DNA of 64,000 nucleotides, taken from contig JAVDOI010000018.1 in NCBI GenBank assembly GCA_032191485.1, positions 14,156,066-14,220,065 of the forward strand. The letters are read 5' to 3'. The DNA is from Leptoclinus maculatus (taxonomy: Eukaryota > Chordata > Actinopteri > Perciformes > Stichaeidae). Shown one piece after another: positions 1 to 14,270 of the stretch (within the stretch, counting starts at the first letter, position 1; every line of letters starts with the position of its first letter). The notes beneath the pieces are model-generated. The model was not told the DNA's origin. It worked only from the letters and a program-made list of their open reading frames with translations, and did not search any database. The position numbers and the translations under genes are program-made.

Positions 1-484
1 GGCTTTCAGCTCATTGTTCAAACGTAACTGAGAGTTTGACATACAATCTGGGGCTTGCAGCAAGAAACACTTGGCTCGAGGTGTACGAGGAGCTAATTAG
101 CTTTGACATGATTTTCATTGCCATATTTTCTTTCACTGACCGCAAAAGTTAAATTTTATTGGCCTCCATGTCTTTGCAAAAAATAACAAATTATTTTAAG
201 GGAAATGGTTCACGTGTGCCCTAAAAGAATGTTGTTTTTGAGAACGATTGTATGCATACAACAACTTGCACTTGCAGTTTTGCAACAACACAATTGTGGC
301 GTCCATAGACCTGCTCAGTTTCAGATTTAAATAGCTGAAGCCATAAGTGTAAACAATGGACTAGCGTAGTGTGCCACCCTTTTGAAGTGACTTGATTTCT
401 CAATTCTTGGCGCTGAACAAGAAACCATTAAAATGTGTTGTGTCAGTAAACATTATGGAAAGCTTGGCGTCCACTGGACCCCCC

Positions 485-526
485 CACACACACACACACA
501 CACACTGGACACATATACGCACATCC

Positions 527-565
<39 letters not shown>
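485..565. repeat. Two (CA)n microsatellites
   Basis: There are CA runs at 485-505 and 529-565, split by a short interruption. They are ordinary simple repeats. Confidence 0.95.
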
Positions 566-569
<4 letters not shown>

Positions 570-1604
570 CAGAGAAGCGTCACTTGCTTGCTGCACTCAG
601 TGGTTTGTAAAATAGGCCCATTTTGGCACGAATGCAGAACTTACCGACTTATTTTATTACTCACATATGTAAAAACACGGGGGGCTATGAAATGTAATGG
701 CCCAATCCATGTCAGAGTAGGTATGGATTTGAACTATTACAGGGAATGACACGGATTGCTGACTTGTATTTTTCGCTCCTGCCTTCCTGCTCTTCACATG
801 TTCCATGACGCTCTGTTAGCAGACGAGAGACTTTATTCGTGTCCTCTATGGTTTCGTGATGCTGCATCTCCATCAGACATTATTCCACAGTCTTTTTAAA
901 GGGGGTGGAGCTGTTGATTCAGAAAAACAAAAGTCATGTGTTGGAAAATGTATCAGGGTGCTTTCCCCCAATAAGCAGCACCAGAGGCATCAATATAGAA
1001 GTCAAGCTAACTATGGGTGCTTAGCTTTACGAGACTTTGCGGTTCGGGGGAAATGGAGCTCAGTTTTACCGAGCAGCTGGAGGTCTTTGTTATGTGCAGT
1101 CCGGTTGCTTAGTGTTTTGCACGTTTAAGCACATCTAAATATCCACGCACTCGCACTATCGACGTAGAAATGTGTGCCCACGTGCATTTAAAAAAAAAAA
1201 AAAGGTAACACGCTTTGCATGCACACACACTCACACACTCCTCTGCTGCTGAGTCAGCACGGCCAGCTATTTTCACAAGCCGGGCCCTCGCCCCTTTGTC
1301 TTCACCCCGATATAGCTCCGATGTCTCTGGCTTTTGATGTCTGACGTTTTTACCACTTGGCTAATGCTAACATTAGTGTTATTAAAACAATAACAGAGTG
1401 AGATTTACAGGCTGTGCTGCAGACGCATGGGCGTGAGATAGCGGGAGGGTTATTACTGTAACCAGGGCCCTGTCATCTCCTGCATGAGCTGTCAGCAAAG
1501 AGTGTGTGCCAGACTGTCTACGTCTGTGTGAAAATGTGTAGGTCGTCAGCCATCCAGAGGTTTATAGGACACACCCATGAGCAAATTCATAACGAATATA
1601 AAGG

Positions 1605-1680
1605 ATATCCTAACGGGTCAGTTGGTTCAGGCACATACAATGTCAACCCAACAGGTTCAAATCCATCCCCTCCATCAAAT
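1605..1680 (+). repeat. tRNA-like fragment, possibly the head of a degraded SINE
   Basis: An AGTTGG core, as in the pol III A box, occurs at 1,620-1,625. A perfect B-box match GGTTCAAATCC (consensus GGTTCRANNCC) follows at 1,654-1,664, at roughly tRNA spacing. The acceptor and anticodon stems do not fold convincingly, so this is not called a functional tRNA. A tRNA-derived SINE remnant is the likeliest reading, but chance is possible. Confidence 0.3.
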
Positions 1681-2226
1681 ACAAATCGTTTGACATCAGT
1701 GACCCCTCGGACCTTGTACTTGTCTCCTTTGACCTGGCTTCAGCACCATGGATAGCACATCTAAATCTGATCTTCAATGCCTTAAAGGGCATTTGGGATT
1801 AGTTCTTGCGCCTGTTGGCGCTGCATCATGGCAGATTGTATCTGTATCCTTGAACAGTGGCTAGGATCAGCCAGGATCGACTGGGCCTTCTTCAAAGTCC
1901 TAACCCTTGTACACCCAGTCGTGCCTGCAGTTTTGCTGCTCACATTGACAATACCCCTGGTTCTGTTTTTGAGGGTGTGTCACCCGTACCAGCTGAGGAA
2001 GGAAAATGTGGGGACTGATTCAATGATTCGAAGCAGGTATAAAACATTTTAATGAAGGTATGGTCAACATTATAATAAGAGAGGTTTATGTGGACAAGAG
2101 CCACGCATGGAACAAGCATGTTACCACCGCTGAGGTGCTGAGGAGCTTAACCTCCAAATGCTCAAGTGCCAACAGATCAGACAGTGGTTATACTGGGCAG
2201 CTTCCAGGTGTGTAAGTGTGCCTACA

Positions 2227-2228
<2 letters not shown>

Positions 2229-2263
<35 letters not shown>

Positions 2264-2275
2264 TGTGTGTGTGTG
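2229..2275. repeat. (GT)n microsatellite
   Basis: A nearly uninterrupted GT run with one TT interruption at about 2,261. Confidence 0.95.
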
Positions 2276-3742
2276 GCTGTGGTCAGTCAAAATACGAGTG
2301 TGTCCTCATATAAACTACCATTTGCAACGAACATTGATCAAGTATAGAAAAGGGCATATTGTTGTTGCTTTTCATGAACAAATTCATAATTATCTGAAGA
2401 AATACCCAGCAGTCTGCGCTGCTGTTGGCACATTAGAGAAGCCATCGAGCCAGCTGAGTCTCACAAGCTTTGAGCCAACAACTGGCCATCAGTGCTGAAA
2501 CCAGAAGAAACCTGAGCTCTGATTTCATAGAGATTTGGGAAATATTTGAATGGCAATTCACGCTCACAATACCTTACCCTTATTGGTGATTGCAACACTT
2601 TAACTTGGATTACACTGGATGTACTTCCCAACGTGGATTCATAGGAATCGGGTTTAAAAATCTGCTCGTTAAAACACTTTGAATTACTCTTCTTTCACTG
2701 ACAAAGTGTACTGTGTTGTATTTCATACGAATCCCAACACTCTATCTTGAGTGCGCATGTGGTCATGTATGAACACACAGGCGATATGATATCTGTATAT
2801 TCACATTATTTATTTATCGGTGTTTTTACACATACAAGGAATTTGACTTGGTGAATGGTGCATAACGATAAACAATGAACACAATGACACAATGATCAAG
2901 ACATCATTTAAAAATAGAAAGATATTCAAATTTACAATAAAATATGGTACACACACAAACAGATAACAGTACTTTAAAACAAGGTTCTTTTCATTTATTC
3001 ATACTACTCTCAGTCGCAGCTTGTTAAAAACCTTCTGAGCCTCTTCTTGCAGGATGTGAAGGGTTCTGACTCATGTAGACTTCCATGAACGCCAACGTGC
3101 ACTGTAGGCTATACTTTCCATAGTCAGCTATGCAATGATGAGGCTCGTAGTTAGTGAAAAGTGCTTCATTCCATGAAAACAAATGAGCCATTATGCAATG
3201 ATGGGCTATCAAAAACCGACCTTCAGCTGAAAATAACTGAAATGCAGTCTACAATCTGAGGTCAGGAAACATGTTGCTCCACATTTTTGCTCCATCGAAG
3301 CTTAATTTGCACCGATCACACTTAAAGGAACCAACCCAGAATGATCCAATAGCAGGACAGATCAGTGGAGCTTAAGTCTGAATTGGGCAAAACACACATC
3401 AAAGCACATTCTGTAACATGACCAATTACCTTGATCCCACTGTATATTAAACATTTTAAAGGGCATAACTCAATTTACTTCTGCTTTGAGAATCAAATAC
3501 AAAAAAACTATAAACAATACAACATGGGGATCATTACAGTTTTATTAAATGCAACATTTTCCTTTCAATTTTGATTGCAAGCCTTCAAATTCCTGTTGCC
3601 TTGAATAAAATCCTCCAGTATTTATGGTTCTGATCGCTGGTTTTAATCAAGGGACTTCAAATGACTCCCAGAGGAAGAGGGAATGTTAATACAGTTAAAA
3701 ACAGGAAAGACTTACGCCAATAGACACAGACAAGACAGGCAG

Positions 3743-3840
3743 ACACACACACACACACACAGATGCATGCATCCATGCAACCACACTCAAGTATGTGTGC
3801 AATATCTCGAGCACTACACACACACACACACACACACACA
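3743..3840. repeat. Pair of (CA)n microsatellites
   Basis: CA runs at 3,743-3,761 and 3,815-3,840. They generate spurious His/Thr and Cys/Val reading frames on the two strands. Confidence 0.9.
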
Positions 3841-6800
3841 TGCGCGTACAGAGGGAATCCCCATCCATGATGCAGCAGCAATAACTCAGGGTTAATCCCT
3901 GGATCAAATGTCCCAGATGGATCAGTTCTTCCATTAAGATGTGGTGACACCTGGACAGAATAACACAATAATCCTCATGAGGACACCTGCAAGTCAGTGC
4001 CCCCGATGTGATCAAGCCAAAGCCCCCAGTATTAACCGAGACATATACTCTTTAGATATCCTGAAGATGAATTAAGTGTCTTGTTAACATTTGAATTTGT
4101 CCTTTGTCTGTCTGTCTGTCTGTCTGTCAGTCAGTGGGTCTGATCTGTAATGCAGTGACGGTAGGGGGATGACTCAGACGAAAGGGTTGAGCCAGGACAA
4201 TGTCAGAATATGAGACCTAAATCAGCAGAGGCTCCCAGACTTCCCAAACCACCAGCAACAACAAGCAACACACCCAGAATTGAGACTATAGCTGGAATGT
4301 CATTCATATGGTGCTGATTTCATGCCTCGCTCCCTTCCTCTCCCAGTTTCTTTTTCCGACCCATGTCGAGGAGTTGCGTCGGCTGCTTTGGTTGTGCATT
4401 TTTATTTATTCATTAATTGACTAAACATTCAATCTATTAGCCGCAGATTAATCATTGATCATATAATAGTTGCAAACTCAAAACTAAGCGAGCCGTGGCT
4501 TAAAAAGCTAGCCCGTCATGGTGACCACAGTGGTGCGGCCACTTTCAAATTGAAATGAGCGCAAACCTTTGATTTAATTTCCTTTTTTTTAATTCTTTAA
4601 GTCCTGCATTAAAGACGCAGATAGAGGCTCAGCTTTTGGTGCAAACAGTCTGCTGTTCTGTGATGAAACAAAGCGAGCCAGACATTCAGAATCAATACTT
4701 CTTGTTCCTAAAATACTTCAAAAAATAATTGAAGCCCTACTGGGTGGCTCGTGAGTCATGTGTCATGTCAGTTGTTTGATTGGTTGGTTGAAAACGAGCT
4801 CATTATCTCCCCGGCTGACCCGTCGTCTCGTCGGCCGGTCCTTGGGTTGGTTGTTTGTGTTACTGCGCGGCTGATTGTTTGATTGTCCAGTGGGTTGTGG
4901 TGAAGCGGTCATGGCATGGCTGGCTGTTTGTGTAAATTCTAAATATTATAATCTGGACAATCCTTGCATTGTGTAACAAATTATGGAGACAATACAATTG
5001 TTGGCCATAATAAATAATAGATTGCAGTAGTTGCAATGCTCTCTTTAGGATTGTATTGAAAAGAATGAGCAGTTTCCTAGGGGGCCAAACAGTGAAGAGG
5101 AGGGGAATCTTCTATCTCAGTCTGCATCGAGGAGCAAAACAAGTCGCTGCAGTTGAAAGACGGCGTATTAAATTGTGACCACAGGCCACAGGCAACTTAC
5201 CAACATGTTTTACTTTCCGCAACTCAAATGAAAAAACTTCCCCTTTACACTCGCATGGAAATCAGTATCGTGATTGGCAATCTCTGACTCTTTGTCAAAC
5301 CAAAGCCGATTTGATCACGCAAATATGATTTGAGCAGCAGTTTTCCAGCAGACACAATACATGCTAACCACCAACACGCCGCTTTACCGAGAAGTTCCTC
5401 AGCCTTATCTGTCAGGTCCATATGGCTTCATACATCTGAAATCTAATTTCATTATAATGGCTCCCGCTGATTTCCCCCGCTGTCAGCGAATATTTAGACT
5501 GACGGCTGTTTGGGCACATCGTGGGGATGAATTCTCGTATTACATTGTGGATAATGTGAAGAAGGGACAGTGGGCCAAAGGTCTGTCTATCTCCTTACGG
5601 ATGTGTTGGAGGAATGTATTGTAGCAGCTTGACAGAACATTTAATGTTATGCAATGTTACTCTTGGTTGAATGACTTGAAATATGGGTAAAAGCTTGACA
5701 CTTTAATCTTGTATGAGAAATGGCAGCATTGGCATAGAAGTTTCTTGAAAGCAACGATGACAGAACAGGTTAATCAGGTTTATAAAGAGAGCGCTGTGGT
5801 TGAAAGTGGACTTGGAACAAGATCAGGAACGATGAGCCGTCAGGAAACATTTGGAGGTTGAAGTGCTGTTGCACAAACTCCAACTGAACAGGCCAAGGTT
5901 CATTGTGTTCACCAACGCAACGCGAGCACATCCACCGTATGTTCAACTCCACTTTAATAATCATTTTGTCCTGCTGAAGAGAAGTCTGTCTTTTATCTAT
6001 CTTTATTGATTTGCACAAGTAAGTAATAAGTAGCAATACAACATATTGGCCTGGGACAGCATCTGAAATAGAGCAATAACAGATATTTGAGCTAATCCGG
6101 TAATAATAATTACATTATGACACAGAAGCAAAAATGGGTGAAAAACAATGTCATGTACTTACAATAAGATAGATATAAGATGCATGTGTGTATGTGAATC
6201 GCTGCAGACAGAACATGCCATGCAAACGTAGAAAAGGGAGAAGAGAAAAGGCCACTTCACACAGAATCAGAGGTAGTTTTCCTCGTCAGATAAGTTCGAA
6301 GCTTAGATTTGAAGCAGGAAGCTGACATGGTGCTCAACATTGCTGCGCCGTTACTTCAGTCCGTGTTCCTGGAAAAACACTCAGGCTCTTTGTAAACTGA
6401 AACCATTTGATTATATACAGATGATATCCATTTATGTCTGTGGTTAGTTAAGAAGACCTCTGTGTTTATTTTATTTATATTTCTTTTACAATGGGGTGTC
6501 TTCTCTTCATATGCAAATGAGCCTTGATGACTTGTTTAACCCTCAGTAGTTTTGGACTGTTTATGTGTATCTTTTAATGCTCAGGAGACAGCACACACTC
6601 AAAACACGTAAGGAACCGATCCGGGCAGAGAGCCAAAAAACACATGCGTATAAACTGATAATTAGTTAAGTATGTGTTACTGTTGGACTGCAATAAATCT
6701 GAAAAATCACAATGGGGAGCTCAGAACCTACCTCTTTAGCTGCACACAACCCCATGTGTGTTGCTTCTCAGCCCTTTTGTCTCCACAGATACATGGAAAA

Positions 6801-9800
6801 ACAATCCAATGCTTAGTTTCCTGCACAGATCCTCTTGAAGGTCAACTTCTGGGCTGCTTGTTAATAAAACGCTGTGGGTTTGTGGCCTCTTTTAAAAAAA
6901 AGCCATACAAAAATAATGTTTAAAACAAATGCTTGAAAGTCTGGGGACACGCTTAACCATGAAAAAACGCTAGAATTTTTGATTATTTCATGTCATGCCT
7001 GCGCCAGTTGAATTGAGATTTATCATCAAATTATTTTCTGCTGAACAGCGGCCAAGAGATCTAATATGAGGCTGAAGCTGCAAAGTCTCCCTCACCAGTT
7101 CATGATCCATGTACCTGCAGGTAGGTGACGATTGTAATAAAACTATTCACCGTACCAAATTTCTTTTTGTCCATAAAGATTTTGTTGGTTACAAAACAAG
7201 ACAAAAGATTGGGAGGGTACATGCAGAACACGAATTTGTTCGCAGTGTAGTTGTGTTAGTCGTATATTATAATGATGAGGATCTGATTTTCATTCAAACT
7301 TTTCTAGCTCATTTCACAAATTGTATTTTTAACATTAGGCTTTTAGGATAAGGACTAAACAATATTTTTGTCAAATCAAAATGTCAAGTAATCTCAGGTA
7401 AAGTCGGGGTTTCTGAAGCGCGAACATGCCCAAACCTAGCACAGAGCCGCTAACGTTTAGCCTCAACTTCGATCCAGGATCATCCTCTACACAGTTGGGA
7501 AATACTACACGGTGAATGTACAAGCAAGTAAGATTTCCGCAATACAACAATTCCAGACAAATTAATACAGATTTGTTGTGAAAAGGCCTAAACACTCGGT
7601 TACTACTGTAGGTATATAAGCTAGTTAGTTGGACGTGCTAACGATAGCCATTTACATATGAGCAGATATTTTTTGTTTGGCAAACACAACAGTATCTTCC
7701 ACTTTTAACTGGACAAGAAAAAGGGTTTTTAGATGTGTTTGGTGAATTGGATTGCTGGAGTTTAAACTCATTTGAGCAAGCTCAAACAAATCTGTTAATA
7801 TAGGAATTAAAAAAGTGATCATATGCTCTTCCTGGTGTACAGTATTTGTCAAGTGACGATTTGGACCAAGTTGAACAGATGTTTGTTTGGGGGAAACATC
7901 ATTAGCTCAGACGACCCTGTTCACTTCCTGTGACATGAGAAACATCCTGTCACAGGAGCCTTTCAACCCACACTTGTCCCCGAGTGGCGGATTATTCCAA
8001 TATGTCATAAACAACGGCGCACAAAAACACTTTGCCATGTAAGAAAAACTTTTGTATACTATTGTCTTCACTCAGTTGATAAAATAGACTGTCATTTTTA
8101 TTACGGTGTTCTTTCCTTTGCCTTGAATCATAGTTATCTGATTACATTCACTGTCACGCATGGCATATTCTAGTTTTATAAGCAAGTCTGTAGTGCTGTG
8201 ATTAGGTGCAGCAGTTAAGAATCGTCTAAAATGGTAAAGTAGACATGTGTGGCTTGTCGCTTTGATCACAGCGGCATGATTTTCTCTAAGTCCTTATGCA
8301 ATCCCTTGTGATTCTGTTTCTCTTCTCACTTAAAGTCTTACTTTCATTCTCTCCCAGAGTTTCTCTTCCCAAAGTGCATTTCATCACCGGTTTCTTACGC
8401 GCTGTTCCTACCACCTACCTTAACTTTTTGTGAAACCGTGTGAACAAACAAATGGGCCCGAGCTAGCCGGCAAAAGCAGTCTTGACATTTGTGCAAAAAG
8501 AGCGAGATGTTTAAAGCACATGCACATACACTTATACAAGAGGACACACACGGAGAGCTAGTAAAAAAAGTTCCACCCACAGGGTTATTGACATGGGTTC
8601 GTACAGCTCTGCCAAACATCCTTTTACCAGAATCCAGTCGACCTCGGGATGGGATCAAACTCAAATACCGTAGTCATTGCTGGATTAACCGGCAGCAAGA
8701 CCGCATTTCATAGTTGGAGGCGATGTGTGCATTTTGCCGGAGATGTATCACCTGAGATGGAAGACCCTATTTATTCTTACTTAATCCCTGCACTGATTGG
8801 AAACAAACATGTCATGTAGAGCCATTTCCCTGCAGCGAATCGTCAGATTGTCTGCTGTAAACCACAGCAGCGGCAGCAGATTAGAGAGAGGAATCCAGGA
8901 ATCAACAACCGTCTGTCTGTGTGGTGTGTTGGGGTTAACGTCAGTCTGGGAGAGGATCACACACGCACACACATACACACTTTGATATACACGGGATTAC
9001 ATACACGCGCACACACAAACAGCTGTTTGGAATTACATAGCCAGGGTGACGAACTCACTGACAGCAATGCGACTCATGCAACATTCAAAGGCAGATGAGG
9101 ACGTGGGAAAACACACAATATTCATAGATTTCTTGTAATCTCTCTTTGATGTCTGCATGTGGAGTGTGGACTGCTGGCGCGCTGTTTAAGACCATAATCT
9201 AACAAGCAGGTATCTATTTCTACTAATCTGCCAGAGCGATAGTTCTTGAAGTTGCAAAATCAACTAAATTTAGGGCAGCTTACAGGAAAAAAATCTCAGC
9301 GGGGAACGTGGTTTGGGGTATCAATCAATCTCCATCAGTGTTCCATCCACCACCAGAACATTTTGATCAAACTCAACACTCACCGCTTTGGCGCGCTGAT
9401 CACCGGTCTTTGTTTTGGATGGACCGACACCATTCATCATATTTCTTTGGGTAGGATGATGGATAACTTTAGGGATGCTTCAGAAAGACACACCTGGCAG
9501 AAAAGCTGACATCGACATGGCATTCACAATGCTTGAATCATTCTAAAAGGGTATTGATCAAGAGCCTTGACCCAGAACAGAACGTACAGATTGTACAGAC
9601 GGACTTTCAAAGTTCATATTTGACTGATTGATTTGGAAAGAAATTGTAGTGATTGTAGTTGATCTTCAACCTGAACACTGTTGCATATTGTTCTAAGAGT
9701 TTGGGAAATAAGATATGAGTCAAGACTTTCAAATATTGGGGAGGATGTTTTGGTCAAAGCTTATTTCAGCAATGTATCCTCATACAACACAAGATTTTTC

Positions 9801-11050
9801 GCGTTTTTTTCAGCGACACGAGCACTCCGCATGCCTGCGTAAGCCCGGGCAATGCAGAATCTGTTAGGCAACAAAATTACCAAGGTTTAGGAACAGATCG
9901 TGCTTTGGGTTAAATAAGTACTTTTGTTTCAGAAGTTACAGAAGAAAAGTGAGATTAAAATAAGTCAACGTCGACCTTTAGTTTCACACGTGACACGAAG
10001 CCTCACTACATGGACTTTGTAGTTCTGTATGCTTGGAGGCAGACTTGCACATGCTGGCTCACAATAACATGGGCTATGTACAAACTACACTGCATTTCTC
10101 TCCTATTTCTCATGTTTTATGCCTGGTTTGGTCAGTTACACATGGAGAGAGCAGCAGGTTTTGTGGGCTTGGGTGGGAGGACACGGTCAGGAGCAACAAC
10201 AATCAACACTTACCTGCAGGTACATACACAAAGTTTGACCTCTGCATTTAAACCACCCAAAGCTAATTGGACCTCGATACTGTGGAAAAAGCATTGTTCA
10301 CACATGTCACGGTTCAGGTTGATTTACTCGTTTCATAAGAAACAAATTAAGATTTCATTTTGTCAACAGAAAAAGTTGAAGTCTTTTGTCTTTTGTGTTT
10401 TCTTGATAGCCGAGAGCACACAGCTTTTAAATCCCACACTCCAGAACTTGGCCTCCGGTTGGATTCTGATCCAGTAAGTGTTTGTACCACGGCCAGTCAG
10501 AAGTAGGCAGTAGCTTTACTGTAAACACAATTATGCTAACTGTGGCAAGATTCAGAGACCACATGAAGGGAGATAGGCTCTCACGCAAAACACTCGCTCA
10601 GGCACTCTCGCACACTATACTTACTCACTCACTTACACACTCATAAACCAAAACATGCATCCGCACCTGCAGTCTCACGATACACGGACCCACCGGCTGC
10701 TCACATGGACGCACACACCTACACACCATAAACAACTTCCTCTGCGGCCGGTGTGATTAGAAATCACCCTGAGAGAGTACAATGAGGGGGGGCCGCCCCC
10801 CTCGCTGCATACACACACACTCACACACACACACACACACTGATACCACAACAGACGATGGAGGATTTACTGACCAAACACTCCACAGGAGGCCGCAATG
10901 ATGGTGTCCAGAATTATCTGCAGGAGCACAAATTCATAAACACACACACACACACACACACATGGTTGAGGAGTAAAAAAAATAATTTGATAGCTAACGA
11001 CTGCACGCAAGGTGATTCACACGTGCATTTAATTGCTGTGTCCCTCCTAA

Positions 11051-11099
11051 CAACACACACATACACACACAACACACACACGCACACACACACACACAC

Positions 11100-11151
<52 letters not shown>

Positions 11152-11285
11152 TGCCCAGTGTCTCACCTCAGGCAAGCATCTTTTTGGTCCATAGTGTCAT
11201 TTACAGAATAACACATCATTCTTTCCACTGTGGGAGTGGGCTGGGCTCTTTTTGGTTTCAGAGTCACTGTATAGTCCCTCAAGCC

Positions 11286-11341
<56 letters not shown>
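11051..11341. repeat. Cluster of long (CA)n microsatellites
   Basis: CA-rich DNA at 11,051-11,149 (with CG and AA interruptions) and a pure CA run at 11,287-11,341, separated by about 137 bp of unique sequence. Shorter CA runs precede them near 10,811-10,841 and 10,939-10,961. The reading frames of poly-His/Thr or poly-Cys/Val across them are artefacts. Confidence 0.95.
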
Positions 11342-11344
<3 letters not shown>

Positions 11345-13531
11345 CCATATTCAACCTTACACACACCCTCACGCCACACAACTGTTATTCCTCTTAAGTG
11401 TACATTTAAGGGAATCCTCAAGCGGCGTGTTCCAGCGACATTAACACTCCTACCTCGCTTCAGTGACCGCAGGCAGGCAAACTGACAGATTTATCTCGAT
11501 CTCAATTAGTTTAAACAACGTGCAGATTAAAAGTGCCAGAAGGGGAAAAGTTCAGATGCCCTGGCTGTGCTATGTGTCACTGCCATTGCTAAGCCTCCTT
11601 GTCTCGGCCCGTTGACGCTGGCCAGACATTGATCCAGATTGGCTGGATGTTTATTGAACATCGTTAGTGGGTTTGACATTTCCCACAGAGCGGGTGAATT
11701 AGTTTTATTATTTACCGCAGAGTCCCAGCGAAAGGCTGCGTTCAATCAAACAAAAACCGGCGTGAGGATCCTCTGTCACTTGAGCTGGAATGCAGCTGCA
11801 GACGTCACTGCTGTCCAGAGTGACTTTTCTTTGTACCAAGAACAGTTGCATGCAATGCACACTCTACAGGCTTATGCCTTTTAGATTGATTGTCCTCAAT
11901 CTTATTGTGGTGGAGTGCAAAGCTGGCTGTGCCGACGCTGCTCGACACGACATGAAGCGCTCCTCGAGGGCTGCAAGGCTTTTTTTTATTGCAGCTGCAG
12001 CTCACAGGGTAGTGATAAAAATCTGTGTCAGAGATAACCGAACGGCACTGTTTGAAAGTGAAACTGCACATCTGCAGTTTTTCTTCAGAAAGGTCGTGAA
12101 AGCTGACACCGCCCACGGATAACCAAGTACTGTCCTTGCATTTCCTCTCTCGCTTCCTGTGTCAGATGTGGCTTTTCACACTGAGTGAAAATGAGACGAG
12201 AGTTGCAGAGACTTTTCAAGAATGTAAAGTTACTGTGACCTTAAAAATGTCACGGAAATCAGCAACGCTTAAACAAACATGTGGCAAGAACTGATAAAAC
12301 ATCTGTTCATCTTCTCTTATCTACTGTCTTGGTCTTGAGCATTAGATGTTCCGTGCAATAAAGTAAAATCTGGGTTTTTCCTCTTAGTAGCTGAGACACT
12401 TGGCTCGACATTCACACAAGTGATGTGGTTTTTTTCTTTTCGAGAAAACAAGCAGGAAACAATAGCAAAGTAGCAGATGCTGTGATTTGCTGTCCACTGC
12501 CACCAATAGATTTTAAAATAAGCAAAGAGGCTAATCTCTTACTGACAGTTGCCTCAGCAGGCCAGAATGCAGCGCAACCACAAAACATTTGAAATCTTGC
12601 GTAGCTGCCAGCACCACTATTGCAAGTTTCCATCTGTTGTCTCGAACTTGAAAGTCCCTCTCATCATGAACTGAAGTCGTGGAGGGCGTGAAAATGGTCA
12701 CACCTGAAGAGAGGATTGAAGATACTTGACAACTTAATGTTTCCTGGAATGCAAAAACATCACAACTTGATTGTATCTCACATTTAAAGGGCATCCACAG
12801 GGTCGATTTCACCATGAAGATAAAAGTGACAATTAGGAGAAAGGGTGTGACACTTTTCAAACAAAAATGGTTTTGAAATCCGTCTTTCCACCGATCCCTG
12901 GTCCAAGCGCAATGCTTCATTTCTCTGCTCGCACAAACTCGGCACCAGCGACCGGATAATGACCCCAAAAACCCCAAATGCAAATCAACCCGCTGAGTCA
13001 AAACCCATTTCTCAACTAAGACTCTGACGAGCCTTGCGCAAGTGGTTGTCACGGCTCTACATGTCAACAGGCAGCAGACTGGTACCCAAAATATCTGGCT
13101 TTTCAAGACAAGCTAAGTCTTATACCATTTGATTTGTCCTCCCAATAATTGCAAGAATTACACAGCATTAGTTAAGCCTGTCCACCCATTGTGGTCATGG
13201 AGCTGCAGACGGAGTTGGGGGAGGACGAGGCTTTTACTTTAGGAAATAACGGCGGAGTCGAGCTAGGTGTTACGTCTCCGACCTCAGACGGATTTGGTGG
13301 ATCTCGGGACGGACACGTTTCTGGTAAGACTCCTTCACAGAGGAGCAGAAGGCCAGGAAACACTCGCTCATGCACTCGTCATGTGTCTGCTTGTGTGTGT
13401 GTGTTCGAGGGGTTTGGCTGCGTGGTTGTGGTGCAGATCTCACTTCTGAGAACAACACTGGGCATTAATCACCTTTGAGGGTGTAACGTATTTTTCCGTT
13501 GTGTTTCTGTTGCAGGTGTATATGTGTGTTT

Positions 13532-13532
13532 A

Positions 13533-13559
<27 letters not shown>
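13532..13559. repeat. (CA)n microsatellite
   Basis: Simple CA run of about 28 bp. Confidence 0.9.
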
Positions 13560-13566
<7 letters not shown>

Positions 13567-13975
13567 CAAGATAGAGCGGGATATTGAGAGAGAGAATAAA
13601 AGCATCTACATTCCTCGGCTGTACTTTTCCCAGGTGTGGCCTACACAGCACCTCCACATCTCTGATTCATCGACCACACTGAAATTTAATTAAATCACAA
13701 CAGAAATAGAATGTATACGTACGTAGTGAGGTGGTTGTTTGTGCTCCGTAGACTATATTTAGAATGATGGGGGAAAAATGGCACAACATCTGTTCTGATT
13801 GGTCCAAAGTCTCGAAATCTGGTACGATCACACTTTGAGCATGTATCTAACACGAACCCTTAAAAATAAATTAGATCCATTGTAAATATCATTGATATTG
13901 AACTTGTTATGATTTCATAGATACCAAATACTTGATTGTGGATGTGCTCCACAGCACAGATTACCTCACGTTCCT

Positions 13976-14270
13976 TATAGCAGCGGTTCTCAATCTTCAG
14001 AATAATCAGGTTGGTGTTCGTGACCCCGAGGCGCCAGTCACTGGGGATTATTGATGCAGGACTTTTTCTCACCCCCTAAAATGTGAAGGCACACTTTTCC
14101 TCATATCACACACTCAATAAAATCTAGATATTCTAAGGCAAATGATATCACTGGTACAGGCGATGTAATGTAAAAAACACCCCCCCCAGTCTTTTTTTCT
14201 CCACAACCATCAGGCGACTCCCTCGGAAATGATCTAACAACCCCCTTGGGGTTCCTGACCTTATGGGACC
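13976..14270. repeat. Possible remnant of a hAT-type DNA element
   Basis: The left part reads CAGCGGTTCTCAA, which resembles the termini of Charlie/hAT-like elements (CAGNGGTTCTCAA). It is followed by a GTGACCCC stretch, and later by CCCCTTGGGGTTCCTGACC, which suits the opposite side of such an element. A clean matching terminal inverted repeat and an 8-bp duplication were not found, so the call is tentative. Confidence 0.3.

Larger units (their letters stand above)
1..11050. other. Intergenic or deep-intronic DNA, no supported gene
   Basis: No reading frame here has a recognisable domain, and no set of segments can be joined with splice sites into a gene. The longest frames either run through CA/GT arrays or look like chance openings (for example 10,010-10,477). 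Contents that can be named: CA/GT arrays at 485-505, 529-565, 2,229-2,275, 3,743-3,761 and 3,815-3,840; a GTCT tetranucleotide tract near 4,105-4,128; a tRNA-like fragment near 1,605-1,680; and an AT-rich stretch near 4,395-4,480 that looks like a decayed dispersed repeat. It could be an intron of a gene whose exons lie outside the window. Confidence 0.6.

Noticed and set aside
10858..11485. Several overlapping reading frames on both strands across the 11-kb region
   Set aside because: They are translations of CA/GT arrays (His-Thr or Cys-Val repeats) with no unique coding sequence.
12531..13106. 191-codon minus-strand open frame
   Set aside because: The peptide has no recognisable domain, no partner exons and no promoter, and it reads as a chance opening.
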